Position numbers and translations under genes: made by a program. From assembly GCF_900605015.1 (NCBI RefSeq), contig NZ_LR027573.1, positions 1,161,501-1,225,500 on the forward strand: a stretch of DNA of 64,000 nucleotides, given 5' to 3'. Of the stretch, positions 9,714-18,562 are shown piece by piece (positions within the stretch are counted from its first letter, which is position 1; each line of letters begins with the position of its first letter). The notes under the pieces were generated by a model. The model saw nothing but the letters and a program-made list of their open reading frames with translations. It was not told where the DNA came from and made no database searches. This DNA comes from Olsenella sp. Marseille-P4559 (GTDB taxonomy: Bacteria; Actinomycetota; Coriobacteriia; Coriobacteriales; Atopobiaceae).

Positions 9714-12689
9714 TTACTCGTGCGAGGCTCGCCACGTCTCGATATAGCGCCACACGTTCTGGGTTTCGAGCATGACCACGGTCTTAGAGGGCAGCGAGTC
9801 CGTGAAGGTACGGCCATAACGCTTCTGCGCTACACGCGAGTCCGCCAGGACTAGCACGCCGCGGTCGCTCGATGTGCGAATGAGCCGCCCTGCCGCCTGC
9901 TTCACCGAGATGACCGCCTCGGGCAGCGAGTGACGCCACCACGCGCGCTCCTCACGCAGGTCGCGCTCGCGCACGATTGGGTCATTGGGGCTCGCGAACG
10001 GCAGTTTGGGAATCACAACGCACCTCAGCGTGTCACCGGAAGCGTCAAACCCCTCCCAGAACGAGCGCAGGGCGAGCAGTGATGTGCGCTTCTCGGCCAT
10101 GAACTGCTGCCGCAGGCGTCGCGGAGAAGAGCCGCGCTCCTGGCACACCAACGCAAGGCCATCCTTGGTAAGACGTGGTCCGAGCTCTGCATACATGCGC
10201 TCCATATCGCGTCTGTTCGTGAATAGCGTGAGCACCGAGCCGTCCATCGAACGATGCACGTCGTACAGGAGCTCAGCAAGCGCGTCGAGGTAACCGCCCT
10301 CATTTGGAGCCGGCATATCCTTGGTCACGATGACCGACATGCTCTTATCATAATCAAAGCTTGAATCAAGTTGCACGTCTTTGTGCGTGGGCGCAGGCAG
10401 GCGGTCAAGCCCTACGGCATGGTCAAAGTGCGAGAATTCCTTCTTTACTGCCATGGTCGCCGAGGTGAACACCACGCTCTTCATCTCGGGCAGCCAGTCC
10501 TGCGCGAGGTCCGCACCCACATCGAGCTTCTCGGCGAGCAGCCTCTCGGCACCAATGCGTCGCTTCGAGCGATAGAGCTCCGCGGAATACACGTACGTCT
10601 GGTCTTCTCCACCCAAAATGAGCCGCAGGCTCTCCAACAGCTCGGAGAGGAACCGGCCAGACTCCGTAAGATCGGCCGCAAGCTGCGGCGCAACCTCAGC
10701 CAGCTTTTCTTCCGCCTCACACAGGTGCTTTACGGCCTCGTCCAAATGGCCCACAGCAGCAGAACCGGCCTCGGCAACAGCACCCCACTGCGAGGTCTCA
10801 CGAACCTTCTCGTCAATCCAGAGGGTCACCATGTCGTAGCCGCCCTCGCCCCTAGCGAGCGCCCCCAGGTCGTGCAGAGCCATAAAGAGGTCGGCCGTCG
10901 ATACAGCCGCACGCGAGACGGACGCTGAGGCCTTGGTGAGAAGCCCCTGGATAAGCGTCTCCCCATCAATCCTTGACGCAGAGATGGACGTCATGACCAT
11001 GTGGAGCGTGCCGCTCTTGGTGCCCCCCAACAGCTCGAACGCCGTACGTGCCTCATCTCCCGAGACCTCGTGCGCCCACTGGCGGCGCGCCTCTCCCTCA
11101 AAGGAGTGGGCCTCGTCAATCACCCAGTGACGAACGGGTGGCAGAATCTTGCCCTCTGTGGCAACGCTTCGAAGCAGCAACGAGTGATTGGTCACCACCA
11201 CGTCGCCACTCGCGGCGCGCCTGCGTGCGCCATGTACTAGGCATTCGTTGGGAAAGTAGGGACAGCGTGTGCGAAGACACTCGCCCGGCGTAGTGGTAAG
11301 CATCTGACGCGGCACGTAGCGCCAGCGAATTCCAAGCGCATCCAGGTCTCCGTCAGGCGACTGGCACGAGAAGGCGTACACCACGGCAATGGCGGTGAGC
11401 ATATCTGCGGCAATCGCGTTGTCGGAGCGACCATCGTTGCGAGCAAGCTCAATGGGGAGGTCCTCGACGGCAGCACGGTCAAGTCTGTGCAGGCACGGAT
11501 AGTGCTCGTAGCCCTTCAGACTGTGAAACGTAAGGCCCTTTGGCAGCGCACGAGAAAGCGCGGGCAGCTCGTGAGAGACGAGCTGGTCGGTAAGCGCGTT
11601 GGTCTTGGTGGCGATGCCCACGGTCACATTGTTGCGCTGAGCAAAGAGGACCTCGGGAAGCAGATAGGCTATGGACTTACCGACACCCGTGCCTGCCTCT
11701 ATAGTGCGGTGGGTCGAGGTGGCAAGAGCGTCTCGCACCTCGAGCGCCATGGCAAGCTGCTCGGGTCGGGTCTCGTAGTTCTCGTACATGCGGCCAACCA
11801 TGCCTCCCGGAGAGAATTCCTCCTGGATGACCTCTGGTGCGGAGGCGACAAGTACCTCGTCGCTCTCGGCAGCGTCAGCCCGGGGGTGCGCTTCTGTGCG
11901 AGAGACAAGTCCATGGCGAAGTGCCTTGAGCGAGAAGGGTGCCGGACCCTGCTCGGCAGCAAGGTGCGCGATGACAGGCCTGAACGGCCAGTCCACCTCG
12001 GGGTGCATCTCCGAGAGGTGTCCCAGAAGCCCTGACGGCAGATCGGAGAGGCCGAGAAGGATGATTCGCCACATACCACAGAGCGCGTCGACATCGTCTC
12101 CAGCCCTATGGGTGACGGAGTCGCAGCCAAAGGCCTCCGCCATGTCCAGGAGGCGGTGCGACGAAAGGCGTGGAAGGGCTATGCGCGAGAGGGAAAGCGT
12201 GTCGACCCAGGTGTCCGACACCTCGGCACCACCGCGTACCCTTTCGATAAACGTACGGTCAAAGGTCGCATTATGTGCCAGCACGGGAGCACCGCCGACA
12301 AAGTCTGCCAGCGCGCTCACCGCCTCTTCAGGGGTGGGGGCACCCGCCACGTCAATGTCACGAATCCCCGTGAGCCGCTGAATCTCTGGCGGGATGGGCC
12401 TTTTGGGGTCAACAAAGGTCTCAAAGCGCTCGGTGGCCTCGCGGCCGGAAAGCCGCGCGGCCGATATCTCGATAAGTTCGCAATCCTTGAACGAGAGTCC
12501 CGTCGTCTCGGTATCAAGCACCACGACATCCTCTTCAAGCAGGCCAAACTCGTAGGTGCATGCCCGCTCTGCAAGGCTCAGGTAGTTGGCGCGTATATCC
12601 TCGGGCGTTCCAGGGAGAAGCAGCCGCTCGAGGGCGGCTGCTGTCTCTTCCGTGCTCTCTTCGCACCCGCCATTGGTGGCAAGGGCCAT
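9714..12689 (-). CDS. DinG-like DEDDh exonuclease / Fe-S helicase fusion
   Basis: The start at 12689 (MALATN) is preferred because a GGAGG ribosome binding site lies 7-8 nt upstream, giving 991 residues. The N-terminus (about 55-220) is a DEDDh exonuclease of the DnaQ type (LDTETTG with Asp59 and Glu61, HNATFD). The helicase part has Walker A GTGVGKS (about 331-338), cysteines in a Cys-x-Cys-rich block (YPC, ECL, RCPYF, NECL) that fit the XPD/DinG 4Fe-4S site, VIDEAH (about 523) and the C-terminal motif AGRLIR (about 930). Such fusions resolve or degrade damaged DNA structures. The gene abuts ddl upstream, with one base between ddl's stop and this start, so the two form a minus-strand pair. 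Confidence 0.9.
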   Translation of the reverse strand: MALATNGGCEESTEETAAALERLLLPGTPEDIRANYLSLAERACTYEFGLLEEDVVVLDTETTGLSFKDCELIEISAARLSGREATERFETFVDPKRPIPPEIQRLTGIRDIDVAGAPTPEEAVSALADFVGGAPVLAHNATFDRTFIERVRGGAEVSDTWVDTLSLSRIALPRLSSHRLLDMAEAFGCDSVTHRAGDDVDALCGMWRIILLGLSDLPSGLLGHLSEMHPEVDWPFRPVIAHLAAEQGPAPFSLKALRHGLVSRTEAHPRADAAESDEVLVASAPEVIQEEFSPGGMVGRMYENYETRPEQLAMALEVRDALATSTHRTIEAGTGVGKSIAYLLPEVLFAQRNNVTVGIATKTNALTDQLVSHELPALSRALPKGLTFHSLKGYEHYPCLHRLDRAAVEDLPIELARNDGRSDNAIAADMLTAIAVVYAFSCQSPDGDLDALGIRWRYVPRQMLTTTPGECLRTRCPYFPNECLVHGARRRAASGDVVVTNHSLLLRSVATEGKILPPVRHWVIDEAHSFEGEARRQWAHEVSGDEARTAFELLGGTKSGTLHMVMTSISASRIDGETLIQGLLTKASASVSRAAVSTADLFMALHDLGALARGEGGYDMVTLWIDEKVRETSQWGAVAEAGSAAVGHLDEAVKHLCEAEEKLAEVAPQLAADLTESGRFLSELLESLRLILGGEDQTYVYSAELYRSKRRIGAERLLAEKLDVGADLAQDWLPEMKSVVFTSATMAVKKEFSHFDHAVGLDRLPAPTHKDVQLDSSFDYDKSMSVIVTKDMPAPNEGGYLDALAELLYDVHRSMDGSVLTLFTNRRDMERMYAELGPRLTKDGLALVCQERGSSPRRLRQQFMAEKRTSLLALRSFWEGFDASGDTLRCVVIPKLPFASPNDPIVRERDLREERAWWRHSLPEAVISVKQAAGRLIRTSSDRGVLVLADSRVAQKRYGRTFTDSLPSKTVVMLETQNVWRYIETWRASHE

Positions 12690-12690
12690 G

Positions 12691-13662
12691 CTAGTCCTCC
12701 GACTTCCCATGCGCCTCAAGCGCGTACTCCACAAACTTCTTGCAGAGTTCGGGGAACTCGATCCCGCCGTGACGAGCAGAGTCCGGCAGCAGGCTTGTCT
12801 CGGTCATGCCGGGGATGGTGTTGGTCTCGAGAATCACCGGCGTCCCATCCTCGCGAACGATGAAGTCGCTTCTCGAGGCACCCAAGAGGTGCAGAGTGCG
12901 GTGAGCGCGAACCGCCAGCTCCTGAGCGAGCGCATAGACCCCAGCCTCAAGCCGTGCGGGAATGACGTGGTGCATCGAGGAGGGTTCGTACTTCACCTTG
13001 AGGTCATAGAACTCTGCACCTGTCACGATCTCAACGATGGGGAGCGCCTTGGGCTCATCGTTTCCAATAACGGGAACGGTGATCTCGGTGCCGGTCACGC
13101 ACTCCTCAATGAGCGCGCGATCGCCACCCTGCGTGGCAAGCTCGACGGCGTCTACCAGCTGAGAGGCGCTAGTCACGCGCGTTACACCAAAGCTTGAGCC
13201 GTTGGCAGCGGGCTTCACGAACAGAGGGAGGCCCAGCTCTTCGACAATGTGATCTATGTCTTCAGGCGTAAGCTTGGTTCCAGGGGCGACGTCCGTTCCG
13301 TTTGGTGTGGGGATGCCAGCCTGACAATACAGCGCCTTGGCAACCTCCTTCTCAGTGCTCACGGCGCTGCCCAGGACGCCCGAGAAGGTGTAGGGCATGT
13401 GCAGAATCTCGAGAAGTCCCTGGATGCAGCCATCCTCGCCATAGTGGCCATGCATTGCCACGAAGGCTACGTCGTACCCACCGCTGGCAAGTTGCGAGAC
13501 AAACCCTTCGCCTGCAGCATCGAGCAGGTCAACACCCTCAAAACCGGCATCGGCAAGCGCCTTCTGGCATGCGCGGCCCGAGTCCAGCGAAATTTCCTTC
13601 TCGTCAGACCAGCCGCCGGCAATAACGACAACCTTGCGCCCCAACACGTCCTGACTTGTCAT
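12691..13662 (-). CDS. ddl: D-alanine--D-alanine ligase
   Basis: The protein has 323 residues, normal for Ddl. It joins two D-alanines with ATP to make the peptidoglycan dipeptide. Visible features are the N-terminal Rossmann-like domain (VVVIAGGWSDEKEIS), the glycine loop HGHYGEDG (about 89-96), the ATP-grasp segment LFVKPAANGSSFGV and the C-terminal LETNTIPGMTETS. AGGGAG precedes the start. It is divergent from rlmN and is followed immediately by the helicase gene. Confidence 0.95.
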   Translation of the reverse strand: MTSQDVLGRKVVVIAGGWSDEKEISLDSGRACQKALADAGFEGVDLLDAAGEGFVSQLASGGYDVAFVAMHGHYGEDGCIQGLLEILHMPYTFSGVLGSAVSTEKEVAKALYCQAGIPTPNGTDVAPGTKLTPEDIDHIVEELGLPLFVKPAANGSSFGVTRVTSASQLVDAVELATQGGDRALIEECVTGTEITVPVIGNDEPKALPIVEIVTGAEFYDLKVKYEPSSMHHVIPARLEAGVYALAQELAVRAHRTLHLLGASRSDFIVREDGTPVILETNTIPGMTETSLLPDSARHGGIEFPELCKKFVEYALEAHGKSED

Positions 13663-13770
13663 GCGCTCTCCCTTGCATCTCTCCGCCGTGCGGTAGACTC
13701 AGACGCACACATAACGGTAACCCAATGAGAATACTCCACCACGCCAAACCACAAGGGCAAGGGGCCAGAA

Positions 13771-14829
13771 ATGCAGACGGACGACGTCAATCGACATAAC
13801 CAGAAGCTCGATCTGAGAAATTGCACGCGCGGGCAGCTAGAGACCCTTCTCGCTGAGCTTGGCCAACCAAAGTTTCGCGCCAAGCAAATCGAGGACTGGG
13901 TCTGGGTCAAGAATGCAACGTCATTTGACCAGATGACTAACCTTTCTAAGGCGCTGCGCGCCCAGCTGGCAGACTACGTAACCCTTGGTGGCATAGAGGA
14001 AGTTGCACGCCAGGTCTCCAAAGATGGCAGCCGCAAGTACCTGCTGCGTTTCCCTGATGACGTCTCTGTCGAATGTGTGGGCATGCCCTCGAAGAACCGC
14101 CTAGCCGCGTGCGTTTCCACGCAGGCCGGCTGTGCCATGGGGTGTGCCTTCTGTGCAACTGGCACCTCAGGCCTCACGCGCTCGCTCACGGCAGGTGAGA
14201 TATACGAGCAGGTCATGCATGTGCGCGATGACTTCAACACGCGCGTCACCAGCGTTGTGATGATGGGGCAGGGCGAGCCCATGATGAACTACGACGCCAC
14301 GCTCGCTGCCCTCCGCCGCCTCAACTCTCCCGAAGGAGCTGGCATTGGCGCGCGTCATCTTACGGTTTCTACCTGCGGCGTTATTCCTATGATCAAGCGC
14401 CTTGCCAACGAGCCCGAGCAGTTCACGCTTGCCGTCTCGCTTCACTCTGCAAACCAAAGCACACGTAACATCCTTATGCCAGGAGTAAAGAAGTACTCAC
14501 TCATCCACCTCTACGACGTTATGGGTGAGTATGTGACCAAGACGGGGCGCAGGCCCACATATGAGTATGCGCTCATTCGGGGCGTCAACGACAACGAGGA
14601 TGAGCTCGGCGCCCTTTGCGACTTCTGCCGTGGGACTCTTGCGCACGTGAACATCATCCAGCTCAACGAGGTTCCCGGCTCCAATCTCAAGCCTGCAAGC
14701 CCCGAGCGCGCAGGGGAATTCGTTACTCGCCTGGCCTCTGTAGGTGTTGAGGCCACCATCAGAAATTCTCGTGGTACCGACATTGACGCCGCATGCGGGC
14801 AGCTCCGCCAGCGCGTGCAGGAGTCCTAG
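13771..14829 (+). CDS. rlmN: Dual-specificity 23S rRNA/tRNA adenine-C2 methyltransferase RlmN
   Basis: The protein has 352 residues. It is a radical-SAM enzyme that methylates A2503 of 23S rRNA and A37 of some tRNAs, which supports translational accuracy. The CxxxCxxC cluster is Cys121, Cys125 and Cys128. The two extra cysteines used in the methyl-transfer mechanism are recognisable at Cys114 and near the C-terminus at Cys342. MGQGEP (about 168) is also typical. Upstream 13663-13770 is the divergent promoter region shared with ddl. Confidence 0.95.
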   Translation: MQTDDVNRHNQKLDLRNCTRGQLETLLAELGQPKFRAKQIEDWVWVKNATSFDQMTNLSKALRAQLADYVTLGGIEEVARQVSKDGSRKYLLRFPDDVSVECVGMPSKNRLAACVSTQAGCAMGCAFCATGTSGLTRSLTAGEIYEQVMHVRDDFNTRVTSVVMMGQGEPMMNYDATLAALRRLNSPEGAGIGARHLTVSTCGVIPMIKRLANEPEQFTLAVSLHSANQSTRNILMPGVKKYSLIHLYDVMGEYVTKTGRRPTYEYALIRGVNDNEDELGALCDFCRGTLAHVNIIQLNEVPGSNLKPASPERAGEFVTRLASVGVEATIRNSRGTDIDAACGQLRQRVQES

Positions 14830-14868
14830 GAGCTCTTTCCTGCCAGTTGTCATCTCTGCCTAGCAACA

Positions 14869-14904
14869 AAGGGGACGGCCATCGTAACGAGTGGCTGTCC
14901 CCTT
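14869..14904 (+). terminator. Terminator hairpin after rlmN, probably bidirectional
   Basis: A long stem with few mismatches has arms AAGGGGACGGCCA (from 14869) and TGGCTGTCCCCTT (to 14904), with a loop around CGTAACGA. AAATTT follows on the plus strand. It lies between the converging rlmN and parB-linked small gene, so it can serve both strands. Confidence 0.7.
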
Positions 14905-14945
14905 AAATTTAGAACATTTGTTCTTGTTCTGCTACAAAGTCTTTC

Positions 14946-15191
14946 TCAGTATCCCATGTCTTTCCATTGCTTCATAGTAGCTTGGACATTAGGAAGGGGT
15001 CCCTCATCCGTCATAACGTCCCCTCTCACGGATGAAATGACCTCGTTGACGCGATCGTATGAGTCTTTGACGACCTCTACCATCTTATGGAGACTACTGC
15101 GCGCCTCATCGGTGAGAACCTCTCTGTAGATGACATAGCCAACCCCCGCTATTGCAGCAAGTGCTATTGCACCCCTCAGAAGCTTCTTCAT
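14946..15191 (-). CDS. Small single-span membrane protein
   Basis: The protein has 81 residues. The N-terminus MKKLLRG is followed by one hydrophobic helix (about 8-23, ALAAIAGVGYVIY) and a charged, helical tail that may form a short coiled coil. It resembles YtxH-type small proteins in layout only. GGAGTAGGAG precedes the ATG. The gene is last in the parA-parB unit, 8 bp after parB's stop, so it is probably co-transcribed with the segregation genes. Function is unknown. Confidence 0.7.
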   Translation of the reverse strand: MKKLLRGAIALAAIAGVGYVIYREVLTDEARSSLHKMVEVVKDSYDRVNEVISSVRGDVMTDEGPLPNVQATMKQWKDMGY

Positions 15192-15199
15192 TGTTGCTC

Positions 15200-16054
15200 C
15201 TACTCCCTGGTGAGAAGGTCTACGAGATGGGCAAGGGCCTCCTCGTCCTCAAACTCTATTTCGACCTTGTTCCTACCGCGTACTGTCTTTACCTTCACGT
15301 TGGTGTCCAGGGCAAGCCTCATCTGTCTGGCAGCTCGCTTGAATGACTGAGGGACTGGCTGGCGGCGTACCGGTTCTATCTGACTATTGTCAGAAAACAG
15401 TGGGGCAAGGGTTTCTGTCTGACGCACTGACAAACCTTGGATAGTAACCTTCTCAGCAAGTCGTATTCGTCCCTCTTCAGATGGCACCGCCAAGATGGCA
15501 CGAGCATGGCCAGCTGTCAGCTTTCCCTCACTCATCAGGTCCTGGACTTGCTCCGGCAAATCCAAGAGCCTTAGAGTGTTCGTGATTGCGGAGCGAGACT
15601 TGGAGACGAGGCGAGCCACCTCCTCTTGGGTCAATCCGTTCGCATTGATGAGCTGCCTGTACCCTTGGGCCTCTTCGATAGGGTTGAGATCAGATCTTTG
15701 GAGGTTCTCGATGAGGGCGAGCTTGAAGACATCCTCATCGCTGATGTCTCTAATGACTACAGGAACTTCCTCAAGACCAGCAAGCTTTGCCGCCTGATAA
15801 CGGCGCTCTCCCGCAACAATCTCATAGGAAGTACCCTTCTTCCGCACAATAATTGGCTGGAGGATACCGTTCTGCTTGATTGAGTCAGCAAGCTCAGCAA
15901 GTTCGTCAGGATCGAAGTTTTTTCTGGGTTGTCCCCTGTTGGGTTTAATCTTCGATACTGGAAGTGTTGAATCGGCAGCTGGGGAGCCAACCTCTGCGTT
16001 AGCTTCTCCCATGAGTGATTCAAGACCTTTGCCGAGTCCAGTTTTTTTAGCCAC
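15200..16054 (-). CDS. parB: Chromosome partitioning protein ParB
   Basis: The protein has 284 residues. It is a CTP-dependent DNA clamp that loads at parS and spreads, helping origin segregation and SMC loading. The CTP-binding motifs GERRYQAA (82-89) and ENLQR (116-120) are intact. A helix-turn-helix (about 142-162) reads parS, and the C-terminus (about 235-284) is the dimerisation domain. The start overlaps the end of parA by 8 bp. Three candidate parS sites lie 0.9-1.1 kb upstream. Confidence 0.95.
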   Translation of the reverse strand: MAKKTGLGKGLESLMGEANAEVGSPAADSTLPVSKIKPNRGQPRKNFDPDELAELADSIKQNGILQPIIVRKKGTSYEIVAGERRYQAAKLAGLEEVPVVIRDISDEDVFKLALIENLQRSDLNPIEEAQGYRQLINANGLTQEEVARLVSKSRSAITNTLRLLDLPEQVQDLMSEGKLTAGHARAILAVPSEEGRIRLAEKVTIQGLSVRQTETLAPLFSDNSQIEPVRRQPVPQSFKRAARQMRLALDTNVKVKTVRGRNKVEIEFEDEEALAHLVDLLTRE

Positions 16055-16877
16055 GACGAATCACTTCCTTTGCGAGTTTGGTATATGAAGACGATCCCTT
16101 GCTCATGCGCGCATACATGGTTACAGGCAATCCATGGCTCGGAGCCTCAGCGATTTTGACGTTCCTAGGGATATATGTCTTAAAAATCTGCTGGCCAAAA
16201 TAGTTCTTGCACTCTTCAACAACCTGACGAGAGAGTGTGGTTCGCGTATCATACATCGTCATTACTACACCAAAAATCGAGAGTGCTGGATTCAAACGAT
16301 TCTTAACCATCCTCATTGACTCAATGAGCTTAGTTACGCCTTCAAGGGCGTAATACTCACACTGAATTGGTATCAATAGCTGGTCAGAAGCAACAAGCGC
16401 ATTGATTGTGAGCAAACCAAGTGAGGGTGGACAGTCAATAAAAACATAATCGAACTCTTCTTTTATCTTTTCAATAACGCTTTTGAGGATGCTTTCACGA
16501 GCAATTGCGGAAACAAGCTCGATTTCTGCACCTGCAAGTTGAATTGTTGCAGGAACGACAAAGACACGCTCCTCACAGGTGTCAACTATGGCATCTTCAA
16601 TTGGAAAATCCTGAAGCAGGACATCATACATATCATGTTCGAGGTCTTCCTTTTCGATTCCGTAGCCACTTGTCGTGTTTCCTTGGGGGTCGAGATCAAT
16701 TACGAGAACCTTTTTCTTTGCCTCACCCAAGGCAGCCGAAAGATTGATGGCCGTCGTTGACTTTCCAACCCCACCTTTTTGGTTAATTATCGCGAGGACC
16801 TTGGGATCTCTGTTGGTATAGCCTCGTTTTACGTCCTGATAACCCACGTATGCCCCCAATTGCCAAGTGATATACAT
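16047..16877 (-). CDS. parA: Chromosome partitioning ATPase ParA (Soj)
   Basis: The gene encodes up to 276 residues. The deviant Walker A KGGVGKSTT (34-42), DLDPQGN and DCPPSLG motifs identify the ParA/Soj family, which forms ATP-dependent dimers on the nucleoid and moves ParB-parS complexes. The ATG at 16877 has little ribosome-binding sequence. A GTG at 16847, preceded by GGGGG, is an alternative start and would remove ten non-conserved residues. Together with parB and the small membrane protein it forms one minus-strand operon, with parS sites directly upstream. Confidence 0.93.
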   Translation of the reverse strand: MYITWQLGAYVGYQDVKRGYTNRDPKVLAIINQKGGVGKSTTAINLSAALGEAKKKVLVIDLDPQGNTTSGYGIEKEDLEHDMYDVLLQDFPIEDAIVDTCEERVFVVPATIQLAGAEIELVSAIARESILKSVIEKIKEEFDYVFIDCPPSLGLLTINALVASDQLLIPIQCEYYALEGVTKLIESMRMVKNRLNPALSIFGVVMTMYDTRTTLSRQVVEECKNYFGQQIFKTYIPRNVKIAEAPSHGLPVTMYARMSKGSSSYTKLAKEVIRRG

Positions 16878-16924
16878 CTTTGCTTCGTTTGCTCACCAAT
16901 CTGGTGATGTTCATCATAGAGTAT

Positions 16925-16940
16925 TGTTTCACGTGAAACA
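16925..16940. promoter_or_regulatory. parS site 1
   Basis: TGTTTCACGTGAAACA is the exact 16-bp palindrome known as bacterial parS, the ParB loading site. It lies about 50 bp upstream of the parA start. Confidence 0.95.
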
Positions 16941-17003
16941 TTGAAAAGTCTGCTATCAGTTGCTTAATTTCTGCTTTTCATAACAGACTTTAGAACTTAA
17001 TGC

Positions 17004-17019
17004 TGTTTCACGTGAAACA
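17004..17019. promoter_or_regulatory. parS site 2
   Basis: A second exact copy of TGTTTCACGTGAAACA, 79 bp from site 1, in the intergenic region between parA and rsmG. Confidence 0.95.
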
Positions 17020-17147
17020 GTCATCATCAGTTTCGAGTAAGTAATATGCATCAGGAGTTGGTACAAGAGGTCGAGATAATTCCATGGATTATAAAGAAGT
17101 GATATAAGTTGCTGAGAACTGTTTTAGATTTCAGAGCCATAGGAAAG

Positions 17148-17163
17148 GGTTTCACGTGAAACA
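17148..17163. promoter_or_regulatory. parS site 3
   Basis: GGTTTCACGTGAAACA differs from the parS palindrome only at its first base. It completes a cluster of three sites within 240 bp. Confidence 0.9.
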
Positions 17164-17313
17164 GGTAAAAATAGATGTTAGGGACATCGAACTCGTTTGC
17201 AAGATTGCTCGAGACTAACGCGCAAGCAAGTTTAATCAATAAGAAAGACCCCGAAAGAATACAGCTTAGGGCCTTCACCAATACCATTTAGGTCAACGCA
17301 CAATACAGGATTA

Positions 17314-18066
17314 CTAAATACCCAACGGATTTCGCTTAGCCATTCCATTTTGACGTGGTAGTTTGATTCGAGGTTTAGAAACTTTCCTATAGCAGAGAAT
17401 AGTACGGCGTCCAAGGCTATCGGGTAAGTCGTACTCGTATCGACCTGAGGCTTCTAAGCCACATATCTTCGCGGCAGAGATAGCAGCCCGCAATTCCTCA
17501 TTAGATGGCTGGCCTTTACCAACGAGAAGAGTTCCGCCCATACAGAGACAGGGAGTAGCATACTCAATAAGAACATTTGTTTGGGAAACAGCACGAGCAA
17601 CGACGAAATCAAATTCGTTACCACCAAGAGAAGGAATCTCTTCAGCCCGCGCGTGGACACATGAAACCCTATCGGCAAGCCCAAGCACATGAACAAACTC
17701 ATTAACAGCCTTAACTTTCTTGCCAACTGAATCGATGAGGGTAGTTTGACAAGAACCTACAATAGCAAGTGGAATGCCTGGGTATCCTGCCCCAGTCCCA
17801 ATATCCAAGAGTGTGGAACCAGACGCAACAAAACCTGGATTGTGGGCAATGAACAGAAGCGAATCGAGTATATGAAGGACCAGAGCTTCACGCCTGTCGG
17901 TGATTCTTGTGAGATTCATTACCTTGTTCTTACTGATGACAAGCTCAAGATGATGTACGAGAAGGTCAATCTGTACCTGCGATAAAGCTAACGTCGATAG
18001 ATCTGAATCAACTTCAAGTAGAGTGCGAAGCTCACTGGCAAGTACATCAAAGGGGACCTGGGACAT
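17314..18066 (-). CDS. rsmG: 16S rRNA (guanine527-N7)-methyltransferase RsmG
   Basis: The start at 18066 (MSQVPFD) is favoured by AGGGAAGG just upstream, giving 250 residues, a normal length. The enzyme uses SAM to methylate G527 in the 530 loop of 16S rRNA; loss gives low-level streptomycin resistance in other bacteria. The SAM-binding loop DIGTGAGYPG is at 88-97, and NKVMNLTRI (47-55) is the family's N-terminal signature. A weak hairpin lies between this gene and jag upstream. Confidence 0.93.
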   Translation of the reverse strand: MSQVPFDVLASELRTLLEVDSDLSTLALSQVQIDLLVHHLELVISKNKVMNLTRITDRREALVLHILDSLLFIAHNPGFVASGSTLLDIGTGAGYPGIPLAIVGSCQTTLIDSVGKKVKAVNEFVHVLGLADRVSCVHARAEEIPSLGGNEFDFVVARAVSQTNVLIEYATPCLCMGGTLLVGKGQPSNEELRAAISAAKICGLEASGRYEYDLPDSLGRRTILCYRKVSKPRIKLPRQNGMAKRNPLGI

Positions 18067-18106
18067 AACCTTCCCTTCAGAGAATAACAAGGTAGAACAT
18101 GCTGCT

Positions 18107-18131
18107 AAAAATTCCCGTTACAGGAATTTTT
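18107..18131 (-). terminator. AT-rich hairpin upstream of rsmG
   Basis: AAAAATTCC (18107-18115) and GGAATTTTT (18123-18131) form a perfect 9-bp stem with a 7-nt loop. Read on the minus strand the stem ends in TTTTT. It could terminate transcripts coming from the jag side or attenuate rsmG. The low GC of the stem limits certainty. Confidence 0.45.
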
Positions 18132-18502
18132 GGCAAGAATCAGATTCAATATTAGAGAAACTCTATGACTTCAAGATTCTAGACGGCCCAGAGAAGTTAG
18201 TCACGAATCGTGTAAGACTATAGCAGCGTCCAAAAAACGGAGGACAAGAGAATAGAGCAAGCACATGCGAGGGGAGACTAAATTAGACATGGAACTAAGG
18301 CTTGATTGGAGTATCCAATTGTAACTTGCTCCCTAATCTCAAAGTTGGTTACATCCGTATGGTCTTTAGTAAAAATGAAGCACCCAGCAGCGTTGATGGA
18401 GAAGCAATCATCGGAAAACCCCTCTATATCAAGCAACAGGCATAATCGTTGACGTTAAATTTAATAGTTTAATATATTATAAAAAAGAATACTCATAGCA
18501 AG
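18132..18502. other. AT-rich gap, no gene recognised
   Basis: About 370 bp with lower GC than the neighbouring genes, ending in a run of A/T near 18458-18486. A 28-codon open frame (about 18359-18445) reads like protein but has no ribosome binding site or recognisable relative. It may be a remnant. The rsmG promoter should lie here. Confidence 0.5.
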
Positions 18503-18528
18503 GGGAGGGTAACCAACGTCACCCTCCC
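18503..18528 (-). terminator. Terminator of the rpmH-jag operon
   Basis: GGGAGGGT (18503-18510) pairs with ACCCTCCC (18521-18528), 35 bp beyond the jag stop on the minus strand. A T-rich stretch follows after a short gap in that direction. This is the natural end of the rpmH-rnpA-yidD-yidC-jag transcript. Confidence 0.65.
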
Positions 18529-18562
18529 AGCAAGAAGCAGAGCATCTTTTAATCCAGACAGA

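Larger units (their letters stand above)
16878..17313. other. AT-rich parA-rsmG intergenic region with parS cluster
   Basis: This 436-bp stretch is more AT-rich than the surrounding genes and holds the three parS sites. No credible coding frame is seen. It must also contain the parA promoter on the minus strand. Confidence 0.7.
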
